From Bacteroidota bacterium (GTDB taxonomy: Bacteria; Bacteroidota; Ignavibacteria; Ignavibacteriales; Ignavibacteriaceae), in NCBI GenBank assembly GCA_023453665.1, contig JAEXTA010000227.1, positions 1-20,554 on the forward strand: a stretch of 20,554 bases of DNA. The letters are read 5' to 3'. Under the pieces are notes generated by a model. That model had not been told where the DNA came from. It saw only the letters and a list, made by a program, of their open reading frames with translations, and ran no database searches. Position 1 is the first letter of the stretch. The number at the start of each line of letters is the position of its first letter. Made by a program: the position numbers and the translations under genes. This document shows positions 14,532 through 20,554 of the stretch, piece by piece.

Positions 14532-15071
14532 ATCGCTCAAAAAGATAGCATAAGAGTAAATGAAGAAATTAAGGCGTCAAAAGTACGTCTGATAGATGTT
14601 GATGGTTCGCAGCTTGGGATTTTTACTGTAAGAGATGCGTTAAGACTTGCTGGAGAGAGAGGACAGGATTTAGTTGAAATTGCTCCTCAGGCTGAACCCC
14701 CTGTGTGTAAAATTATAGATCACGGAAAATTTAAATACGAACAGCAGAAAAGAGAAAAGATACAACGTAAAAACCAGGTTGTGTCTGTTTTAAAGGAAAT
14801 AAGATTACACCCGAATACTGATGTGCATGATTTTGACTTCAAAGTAAAACATGCAGTGAACTTTCTTGAGGAAGGAAATAAAGTAAAAGTTGTGGTGATG
14901 TTTAAAGGTAGAGAAATGGCATATACAGATCAGGGAGCTGAACTACTGAACCGATTTGTTGAACGAACCGAAGATGTTGCCAAAGTTGAGTCACCTGCAA
15001 AAATGGAAGGCAGAAACATGAGTGTAATACTTGTACCTGCACTAAAACATAAGAGCAAAAAAAATAACTAG
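14532..15071 (+). CDS. infC: Translation initiation factor IF-3, starting at ATC
   Basis: 179 residues if started at ATC 14532, close to the 180 of E. coli IF-3. The open frame continues upstream only to TAA at 14517 and has no ATG, GTG or TTG before GTG 14703, which would delete most of the N-domain. AGAGGT (14521-14526) lies 5 bases before ATC. The protein then reads (M)AQKDSIRVNEEIKASKVRL, the conserved IF-3 N-terminus, with VDGSQLGIF, EIAPQAEPPVCKIIDHGKF (the family signature, including GKF-Y) and a C-domain with KEIRLHP and VMFKGREMAY. IF-3 binds the 30S subunit and rejects non-standard starts. In E. coli its AUU start lets it repress its own translation, and an ATC start here should allow the same control. 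ATT or ATA codons nearby fit the spacing less well. It sits 22 bases after thrS. Confidence 0.93.
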   Translation: MAQKDSIRVNEEIKASKVRLIDVDGSQLGIFTVRDALRLAGERGQDLVEIAPQAEPPVCKIIDHGKFKYEQQKREKIQRKNQVVSVLKEIRLHPNTDVHDFDFKVKHAVNFLEEGNKVKVVVMFKGREMAYTDQGAELLNRFVERTEDVAKVESPAKMEGRNMSVILVPALKHKSKKNN

Positions 15072-15083
15072 TAGGATATAAAA

Positions 15084-15275
15084 ATGCCAAAAATGAAAAG
15101 CAACAGAGGCGCTGCCAAGTCTTTCAGAAAAACCGCAAAAGGTAAAATCAAAAGACAAAACGCGTATAAAAGTCACATACTTACTTCTAAAAGCACGAAA
15201 CGAAAAAGAAGTCTTAGAAAATCTTCTTTAGTTTCCAGATCAGAAGAAAAAAGAGTAAAAATAATGCTTCAATAA
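15084..15275 (+). CDS. rpmI: 50S ribosomal protein L35
   Basis: 63 residues, highly basic: MPKMKSNRGAAKSFRKTAKG, then KRQNAYKSHILTSKSTKRKR and LRKSSLVS. This is the normal size and sequence pattern of L35. It binds 23S rRNA in the large subunit. ATG at 15084 follows TAGGA, 12 bases after the infC stop, in the standard infC-rpmI-rplT order. In E. coli this pair is repressed by L20; I see no obvious L20-binding pseudoknot in the short gaps, but cannot exclude one inside infC. Confidence 0.97.
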   Translation: MPKMKSNRGAAKSFRKTAKGKIKRQNAYKSHILTSKSTKRKRSLRKSSLVSRSEEKRVKIMLQ

Positions 15276-15292
15276 TGATAGAGGAATAGAAA

Positions 15293-15640
15293 ATGCCACG
15301 ATCTAAAAATAAAGTAGCGTCGCACAGAAGACGAAAGAAAATATTAAAACTTGCAAAAGGTTATTGGGGTGCAAGAAGTAAAGTTTATACTGTTGCCAAA
15401 AACCATGTTGAAAAAGGTTTAGTTCATGCATACCGCGACAGAAAACTTAAGAAAAGAGTTTTCAGACAGTTGTGGATTGCAAGGATTAATGCTGCAGCAA
15501 GAATAAACGGAACAACATATTCCAGGTTAATACATGCTCTTGATGTAAAAGGTATTTCACTGAACCGTAAAATACTTGCGAGTCTTGCAGTTGAAAACCC
15601 TGCTGCATTTACTGAAGTTGTTAAGTTTTCAGTAAACTAA
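15293..15640 (+). CDS. rplT: 50S ribosomal protein L20
   Basis: 115 residues, basic, the normal length. It begins MPRSKNKVASHRRRKKILKL and has the conserved AKGYWGARSKVYTVAKN, AYRDRKLKKR, RQLWIARINAA and INGTTYSRLIHAL segments. L20 is an early assembly protein of the large subunit and, in E. coli and Bacillus, the repressor of its own operon. ATG follows AGAGGAA at a good distance. A hairpin with a weak T-run follows 4 bases after the stop codon. Confidence 0.97.
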   Translation: MPRSKNKVASHRRRKKILKLAKGYWGARSKVYTVAKNHVEKGLVHAYRDRKLKKRVFRQLWIARINAAARINGTTYSRLIHALDVKGISLNRKILASLAVENPAAFTEVVKFSVN

Positions 15641-15644
15641 TTTT

Positions 15645-15690
15645 TACCCTCAGATAGTTCTACTAATAGAAAATCTGAGGGTATTATTTT
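15645..15690 (+). terminator. Hairpin between rplT and pheS (terminator or attenuator)
   Basis: TACCCTCAGAT (15645-15655) and ATCTGAGGGTA (15673-15683) form a perfect 11-bp stem with a 17-base loop, followed by TTATTTT. The T-run is interrupted, so termination may be partial. pheS starts only 18 bases later, so this hairpin lies in the pheS leader. Confidence 0.75.
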
Positions 15691-15707
15691 AAACTTTCGG
15701 AACTGAA

Positions 15708-16721
15708 ATGATTGAAGAACAAATTAAAACAGTTCATACTTCCTTCAATAACGATCTCTCAGATGTTAAAAATCTTGCTCAGTTAGAACAACTCAGGATT
15801 AAATACCTGAGCAGGAATGGTACTCTTACAAACTTATTCGACCAGCTAAAAAATATACCCAATGATCAAAAACCACTTGCAGGGAAACTACTTAACCAGT
15901 TAAGGAATGATGTTACTTCTGATTTTAACGAATGTAAATCAAAATTAGAAAAATCCATCTCATCAAATGAAGTTAAACCGGATCTTACTCTTGATGGAAT
16001 AAGAAGAATTATTGGTAGCAAACATATCCTTACCCAGACACTCGATGAGATGAAAGAAATATTTAAAGGACTTGGTTTTTCAGTCTATCTTGGACCGGAG
16101 ATAGAATCTGACTGGAATAACTTTGGAGCTCTTAATTTTCCGGAAGATCACCCCGCAAGAGATATGCAGGATACTTTTTTTGTGTCAGAAGAGTTTTTAC
16201 TTAGAACCCATACATCTCCCGTACAGATAAGAGTGATGCAGGATCATGAACCTCCGGTACGTGCTATAATGCCGGGAAGAGTATACAGAAATGAAGCAGT
16301 AAGTGCTCGTAGTTATTGTATGTTTCATCAGCTTGAAGGTCTTTATGTTGACACAGATGTTACTTTTGCTGAATTAAAAGGAACTTTAGTTTCTTTTGCA
16401 AAACAATTCTATGGCGAAGATCTTAAATACAGGTTCAGACCGAGTTTCTTTCCTTTTACTGAACCAAGTGCCGAAATGGATATTACATGTTTTATGTGCA
16501 ATGGTAAAGGATGCAAAATATGTAAACATACAGGATGGCTTGAAATTCTAGGTTGTGGTATGGTTGACCCAAACGTATTTAAGAATGTCGGGTATGATCC
16601 GGAAAAATACACTGGCTACGCGTTCGGTATGGGAATAGAAAGAACTACAATATTAAAATATGGAATTCCTGATATAAGAATTTATTTTGAAAATGACATC
16701 AGGTTTCTTAAACAGTTTTAG
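15708..16721 (+). CDS. pheS: Phenylalanyl-tRNA synthetase alpha subunit
   Basis: 337 residues, the usual length. The N-terminal coiled coil (1-90) contacts tRNA. The class II catalytic domain follows: HPARDMQDTFFV (148-159), LRTHTSPVQIR (165-175), motif 2 RVYRNEAVSARSYCMFHQLE (191-210), FRPSFFPFTEPSAEMDI (243-259) and motif 3 YAFGMGIERTTILKYGIPDI (304-323). A C-x2-C-x4-C-x2-C cluster at 261-272 probably binds zinc and is common in this branch of PheS. With PheT it forms the (alpha-beta)2 enzyme that charges tRNA-Phe. ATG at 15708 has only a weak upstream site. pheT follows after 15 bases. Confidence 0.97.
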   Translation: MIEEQIKTVHTSFNNDLSDVKNLAQLEQLRIKYLSRNGTLTNLFDQLKNIPNDQKPLAGKLLNQLRNDVTSDFNECKSKLEKSISSNEVKPDLTLDGIRRIIGSKHILTQTLDEMKEIFKGLGFSVYLGPEIESDWNNFGALNFPEDHPARDMQDTFFVSEEFLLRTHTSPVQIRVMQDHEPPVRAIMPGRVYRNEAVSARSYCMFHQLEGLYVDTDVTFAELKGTLVSFAKQFYGEDLKYRFRPSFFPFTEPSAEMDITCFMCNGKGCKICKHTGWLEILGCGMVDPNVFKNVGYDPEKYTGYAFGMGIERTTILKYGIPDIRIYFENDIRFLKQF

Positions 16722-16736
16722 TACGGAGAATTTAAA

Positions 16737-19139
16737 TTGAAAATTTCACTGAATTGGCTTCGTGAATATATTGATCTGACTGATATACCAACAACAAAAA
16801 TACTTGATACACTTACAATGATTGGTCTGGAAGTCGAAGATGCAATAGACCAGAATGAAATTTATAAAGGATTTGTCGTAGGCTTTGTTAAAGATAAACA
16901 AAAACATCCTAATGCTGATAAACTTTCTGTTTGCGTTGTTAACGATGGAAAGAATGAACTCCAGGTAGTATGCGGTGCACCGAATGTAGCAGCCGGACAA
17001 AAAATAATTTTTGCTCCTATCGGAACTGAAATCCCGAACGGCAAATTTAAAATTGCTAAAGCAAAAATACGCGGCACTGAATCATTTGGTATGATATGCT
17101 CTGATGCTGAACTCGGTTTAAGTGAAGACCATTCCGGAATAAGAGTCCTTGATAACGAAACAAAAACAGGTTCACCTATAACCGAAGCTTTAAAACTGAA
17201 TGATGTTATACTTGAAATTGGCATTACTCCAAACCGGCCTGATGCATTATCACATATTGGTATTGCCCGTGATTTAGCTGCTGTATTTGAAAAAGAACTA
17301 AAGATTCCGGCTGTCAGGTTTTCACCAAAAAAATCTGATAAATATGAAAGTACAACGATAAAAATTCTTGATTCAAATAATTGCCCGCGTTACTCAGCAA
17401 AAATTGTAAAAAATATTATTGTTCAGGAATCACCGGAATGGTTGAAACAATATATTGTTAAAATCGGAATGCGTCCGATAAATAATATCGTTGACGTAAC
17501 AAACTATGTTATGTATGAATGTGGTCAGCCATTACATGCATTTGATTTAGATTTATTGGCTGGCAGAAGTATTATTGTAAAACCCGCTGAATCAAAATCA
17601 TTTGTTACATTAGATGGTAAAGAAAGAAAACTTGAAAAAGATATGCTAATGATTTGCGACGGAGAAAAAGAGGTTGCAATCGGTGGAGTTATGGGTGGTG
17701 AAAATTCTGAAATAAATAGTTCAACAAAAAATATTCTTATTGAGAGTGCATATTTTAATCCTTCAAGTATCAGGAAAACAGCAAAGAGGTTAGGTTTAAG
17801 TACAGATGCCTCATACAGATTTGAAAGAGGAACCGATCCTTCCAACACAGTCTTCGCTGCTGAAAGAGCTGCACAAATGATTACTGAAATAGCTGGCGGC
17901 GAGATTGTGGATGTTCTTATCGATGTGCTGCCTGTTCCAATTCAACAACGTAATGTTGAAATCAGATTTGATCGAATTAAAAAAGTTCTGGGATATGAAG
18001 TACCAATTGAGAAAGTGAATGTGATTGTCTCAAGACTCGGTTTTAAGATAATAGAAAAATCAGTACATGCACTTAAACTTGAAGTACCTTCATTCAGACC
18101 TGATATTGAACGTGAAATAGATGTCATTGAAGAGATAGCAAGAATTAATGGGTACGATAATATTCCTCCGGTTCATAAAATAAATATCAGTTTAGGAGAC
18201 AGGGCTGATGAGAGTCTATTGACTGATAAATTAAGAAATATTTCTGTATCACTTGGTTTATTTGAAATGATAAACAATCCAATGCAGAATGAGAAATTAG
18301 CAGCACTTACAGGAACGGGCATAAAAATTCTAAATCCATTAAGTGTTGATATGGAATATTTACGGTCGGGATTATTATCCGGGGCGTTAACAACTGTTGC
18401 GTTGAATAATAATCGTGGTGAAAAGAATTTAGCATTATTTGAGATAGGAAATATCTTCAATAAAAAAACAAAAGAAAGTATCAGTTCATTTGCTAACTTT
18501 ATTGAAGAGACTCATTTGTTAATTCTTGTAAGTGGAAAAGAGCAAACAAAGAACTGGATATCTCAGGATAAACCATATGATTTATATTCACTTAAAGGTT
18601 TAGTAGAGAGTATCTTAGCCAAAATTTCGCTTGACAATGTTTTAAATGATTCATATTATGTTAATGGTAATAGTAATTACGATTATTACTTTGAGAAAAC
18701 CTTTGAACAAAAGGTGATAGGATCAGGTGGAAAAATTTCCAAAGAAGTTCTTAAACAATTTGATATTCAACCGGATGTATTCTGTTTTGAGTTTAATCTC
18801 AATTTGTTAAACGAGATGAAACCAAAAACCAGGTACTACAAAGAGACTTGCAAATATCCACGGGTTATGAGGGATTTTGCTTTTATCTTTGACAAAAACA
18901 TTGAGTATCTTGAAGTCAGGAAATTTATACTTGGTAATAGTTCAGAAATCTTAAAAAACGTTGAGTTGTTTGATATATTTGAAAGTGAGAGTATAGGCGC
19001 AAATAATAAAAGCCTTGCATTTTCACTTGAATATCAGTCAGATTTGCGAACACTCACAGAAGAAGAAGTTGAGAAAGAGTTTAACGGATTAATAAATTCT
19101 ATTACAAAAAAATTTAACGCAAAACTCAGAGGAAATTAA
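16737..19139 (+). CDS. pheT: Phenylalanyl-tRNA synthetase beta subunit
   Basis: 800 residues, full length. It starts at TTG 16737 (CGGAGAA upstream) with MKISLNWLREYIDL, the family N-terminus. Domains in order: tRNA-binding EMAP-like domain (about 40-150; KHPNADKLSVC, VVCGAPNVAAGQ, KIRGTESFGMICS); B3/B4 editing domain (about 210-390; NIVDVTNYVMYECGQPLHAFD, GGVMGGENSEI, RFERGTD); B5 domain (about 400-475; FRPDIEREIDVIEEIARING); inactive synthetase-like core (about 480-690); and C-terminal FDX-ACB anticodon-binding domain (about 700-799; YPRVMRDFAFIFD). It has structural, editing and tRNA-recognition roles with PheS. The stop codon abuts the TTG of the next gene. Confidence 0.97.
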   Translation: MKISLNWLREYIDLTDIPTTKILDTLTMIGLEVEDAIDQNEIYKGFVVGFVKDKQKHPNADKLSVCVVNDGKNELQVVCGAPNVAAGQKIIFAPIGTEIPNGKFKIAKAKIRGTESFGMICSDAELGLSEDHSGIRVLDNETKTGSPITEALKLNDVILEIGITPNRPDALSHIGIARDLAAVFEKELKIPAVRFSPKKSDKYESTTIKILDSNNCPRYSAKIVKNIIVQESPEWLKQYIVKIGMRPINNIVDVTNYVMYECGQPLHAFDLDLLAGRSIIVKPAESKSFVTLDGKERKLEKDMLMICDGEKEVAIGGVMGGENSEINSSTKNILIESAYFNPSSIRKTAKRLGLSTDASYRFERGTDPSNTVFAAERAAQMITEIAGGEIVDVLIDVLPVPIQQRNVEIRFDRIKKVLGYEVPIEKVNVIVSRLGFKIIEKSVHALKLEVPSFRPDIEREIDVIEEIARINGYDNIPPVHKINISLGDRADESLLTDKLRNISVSLGLFEMINNPMQNEKLAALTGTGIKILNPLSVDMEYLRSGLLSGALTTVALNNNRGEKNLALFEIGNIFNKKTKESISSFANFIEETHLLILVSGKEQTKNWISQDKPYDLYSLKGLVESILAKISLDNVLNDSYYVNGNSNYDYYFEKTFEQKVIGSGGKISKEVLKQFDIQPDVFCFEFNLNLLNEMKPKTRYYKETCKYPRVMRDFAFIFDKNIEYLEVRKFILGNSSEILKNVELFDIFESESIGANNKSLAFSLEYQSDLRTLTEEEVEKEFNGLINSITKKFNAKLRGN

Positions 19140-19463
19140 TTGGCAGATCTTTCCAAATATGAAATTCTTCTAAATGATCTGAATACAATTCAGACACAGG
19201 TATCTGTATTAAAGAACAAATTCAAAGACACATCACAAAGAAACACAGAACTGGAAAATCTGGTACTTGAGTTAAAAAGGGAAAAAGCCGACCTTGCAGA
19301 AAAAATAAAATTTCTGGAGGACGAAATAATAAATTTTGAAAATGAGACCAAGGATAGTACTTTAGTTACATCAAATGTTGAGGAGAGAGAGGCACTAAAA
19401 CAAAAAATACAAAGTTTAATTACACGTATTGATTATCACCTTTCTGCAGATAGGCAGATTTAA
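19140..19463 (+). CDS. Small coiled-coil protein upstream of zapA (possible division-associated partner)
   Basis: 107 residues with no enzyme motif. Residues about 5-72 are rich in Leu, Glu and Lys with heptad spacing (YEILLNDLNTIQTQVSVLKN, then ELENLVLELKREKADLAEKI), predicting a long coiled coil. A short second helix ends the protein (ALKQKIQSLITRIDYHL). The start is TTG directly after the pheT stop codon, with AGAGGA upstream, so translation is probably coupled to pheT. A gene of this kind at this place, just before zapA, recurs in Bacteroidota-type genomes. By position and architecture it resembles the ZapB-type coiled-coil partners of ZapA, but that role is inference. Confidence 0.75.
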   Translation: MADLSKYEILLNDLNTIQTQVSVLKNKFKDTSQRNTELENLVLELKREKADLAEKIKFLEDEIINFENETKDSTLVTSNVEEREALKQKIQSLITRIDYHLSADRQI

Positions 19464-19501
19464 GTTCTTATAATTATTGATTGTTTGATGGAAAAGACAT
19501 A

Positions 19502-19798
19502 ATGAGTGATAAAAAGAAGCTAAAAATAAAAATATTTGATAAAGAATATTCTTTACTTGTTGAAAATGAAGAGATCGCAAAAGAGTTAGCTATATACGTA
19601 AACCGGGTTATGGAAGAGACGAAAGAAGAACTTCCTGATCAACCGGCACAAACTATTGCTATCATTGCCTGTTTAAATATTGCATACGATCTGTTTATTG
19701 AGAAAAATAAAAACCGCGAATTTATGATACAAGCTACCGACAAGATGAAAAAAATCAAGCTTCTTCTTAGTGAACCAAGTATGTCCGACCCATCTTAA
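19502..19798 (+). CDS. zapA: Cell division protein ZapA
   Basis: 98 residues from ATG 19502. The frame is open to TTG 19481, but ATG with MSDKKKLKIKIFDKEYSLLV gives the normal ZapA N-terminus. The globular head (1-45: KIKIFDKEYSLLVENEEIAKELAIYVNRVMEE) and the following helix (IAIIACLNIAYDLFIEKNKN) match the ZapA family. ZapA binds FtsZ and cross-links protofilaments at the division site. The gene is 38 bases after the coiled-coil gene and is followed by 6S RNA, as in Bacteroidota-type genomes. The upstream sequence has no strong Shine-Dalgarno. Confidence 0.88.
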   Translation: MSDKKKLKIKIFDKEYSLLVENEEIAKELAIYVNRVMEETKEELPDQPAQTIAIIACLNIAYDLFIEKNKNREFMIQATDKMKKIKLLLSEPSMSDPS

Positions 19799-19802
19799 TT
19801 TA

Positions 19803-20008
19803 AACACCGCTCTGTCAGTCCTTTATAAATGAAAAACTAACTTTCAATAAATGGGAGTTTGACTTATAACGTGTATTGCAGGCCCCATCATCTGGTTCGC
19901 CCGATGAATTGCCGTTGCAACAGGGGAAGCAAAAAACGCTCTAGCAGGTTCCCACACTGATATAATAGGGTTTTTCTCTATTAAATCGATGACTGACAGA
20001 CGCGGTTT
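19803..20008 (+). ncRNA. ssrS: 6S RNA
   Basis: The 206-base region between zapA and rny has the 6S layout. TCTGTCAGTC (19811-19820) pairs perfectly with GACTGACAGA (19991-20000), extended by CCGC/GCGG (19807-19810 with 20002-20005), forming the long closing stem. Inside is a central bubble flanked by TGGGA (about 19852-19856) and TCCCA (about 19950-19954). The apical part has GCCCC/GGGG pairing and a terminal hairpin TCATC/GATGA (19888-19892/19903-19907) closed by GG-TTCG-CC. 6S RNA mimics an open promoter and traps RNA polymerase holoenzyme, mainly in slow growth. The zapA-6S-rny position supports the call. The ends are approximate. Confidence 0.85.
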
Positions 20009-20033
20009 ATATATAATTCCATACGGAGGAAAT

Positions 20034-20554
20034 ATGGATCCATTACTACTAATACCTATGGTTATCGTGCTCGTGGTATTATTCTTTTATCTTGGATGGA
20101 TGTTTAATTCAAGAATCGGGAAAAAAAGTATTGTTTCAGCTGAAGAGAGAGCGAATCAAATACTAGCTGATGCACAGAAGGAAGCGACTAATTTAAAAAG
20201 AGAAAAACTGTTGGAAGTCAAAGATGAATGGTATAAAAGAAAAGTTGAATTCGACGGTGAAATTAATCAGAAGAAACAAAAAATTTCCCATCTTGAAAAA
20301 CAGCTTACGACAAGAGAAGAGAATATTGAAAAGAAGTTTGATCTTGTAATAAAAAAGGAAAAAGAAAACAGACAATTTGAAAAAGAGTTACTTGATCAAA
20401 AAAAGAATATAGAAAACAGGCTGACAGAAATTCAAAAACTTGAATCTGAACAAAATGAAAAGTTAGAAAAAATATCCGGGTTAACATCCGAAGAAGCTAA
20501 AAAAATGCTTGTCGAAAACCTGATTAACCAGGCAAAGACAGACGCGGCTCAAAC
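20034..20554 (+). CDS. rny: Ribonuclease Y, 5' part (cut by window end)
   Basis: 173 codons are visible from ATG 20034, preceded by a strong GGAGGA (20025-20030). Residues 1-24 are a single membrane anchor (MDPLLLIPMVIVLVVLFFYL), then a short basic turn and a long charged coiled coil (about 35-145), then ISGLTSEEAKKMLVENLI, the stretch that precedes the KH domain in RNase Y. The KH and HD endonuclease domains lie beyond the window. RNase Y is a membrane-bound endoribonuclease that starts mRNA decay. It is separated from 6S RNA by only about 25 bases, so the two are probably made from one transcript and processed. Confidence 0.93.
   Translation, partial: MDPLLLIPMVIVLVVLFFYLGWMFNSRIGKKSIVSAEERANQILADAQKEATNLKREKLLEVKDEWYKRKVEFDGEINQKKQKISHLEKQLTTREENIEKKFDLVIKKEKENRQFEKELLDQKKNIENRLTEIQKLESEQNEKLEKISGLTSEEAKKMLVENLINQAKTDAAQ

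Noticed and set aside
16488..16530. Cysteine cluster in PheS as an unusual zinc insertion
   Set aside because: The C-x2-C-x4-C-x2-C segment followed by TGW is common in many bacterial PheS proteins, so it is not a new feature.
16862..17224. A 120-codon open frame on the minus strand within pheT
   Set aside because: It lies entirely over the conserved tRNA-binding domain of pheT in antisense, has no Shine-Dalgarno or recognisable motif, and is explained by codon bias of the real gene.
1..20554. CRISPR array, insertion sequence, phage or defence island
   Set aside because: No regularly spaced repeats, transposase or integrase motifs, terminal inverted repeats with target duplications, or defence-gene motifs were found. 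The window is mainly housekeeping and central metabolism.

Overview
The window looks like a chromosomal segment from a low-GC member of the Bacteroidota/Chlorobi group, most likely Ignavibacteria or a close relative. This is inferred from three things. First, there are type IX secretion sorting tails with the YPNPFNPST signature (end of the gene at 1-122 and C-terminus of the gene at 326-1129). Second, the order pheT - coiled-coil gene - zapA - 6S RNA - rny is the one I know from Bacteroidota-type genomes. Third, the base composition is AT-rich. Unlike many Bacteroidota, several genes have strong Shine-Dalgarno sequences, and non-ATG starts are common (TTG, GTG and one ATC).

Layout. (1) 1-1745, plus strand: the tail of one type IX secreted protein, a second small secreted protein with a C-terminal sorting domain, and an orphan SWIM zinc-finger protein. 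(2) 1781-5689, minus strand: a PLP-dependent ACC deaminase/D-cysteine desulfhydrase-family enzyme, a two-gene NatAB-like ABC exporter whose genes overlap, and a secreted MORN-repeat protein. Hairpin terminators lie after the exporter and after the MORN gene. (3) 5947-11733, minus strand: a tight six-gene operon reading methylmalonyl-CoA mutase catalytic subunit, methylmalonyl-CoA epimerase, carboxyltransferase, small membrane subunit, biotin carrier and Na+-pumping beta subunit, ending in a hairpin terminator at 5887-5931. Together these interconvert succinyl-CoA and (S)-methylmalonyl-CoA and decarboxylate the latter to propionyl-CoA while exporting Na+. The cobalamin-binding part of the mutase is absent and must be encoded elsewhere. 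(4) 11734-12364: a 631-base stretch with no conserved gene, holding a possible 28-codon ORF and a good promoter at its right end. (5) 12365-20554, plus strand: tRNA-Leu(UAA), tRNA-Val(GAC), a terminator-like hairpin, then thrS-infC-rpmI-rplT, a second hairpin, pheS-pheT, a coiled-coil gene, zapA, 6S RNA and the 5' part of rny. This is a translation, cell-division and RNA-turnover cluster.

I found no CRISPR array, insertion sequence, phage gene or clearly new multi-gene system. The more interesting points are regulatory. infC most likely starts at ATC (position 14532), giving full-length IF-3. Terminator-like hairpins sit immediately before thrS and pheS. The SWIM gene begins inside a perfect hairpin that would terminate minus-strand transcription. 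Short perfect palindromes (10030-10043, 5722-5737) look like candidates for dispersed repeats. The gene between pheT and zapA is a candidate partner of ZapA.
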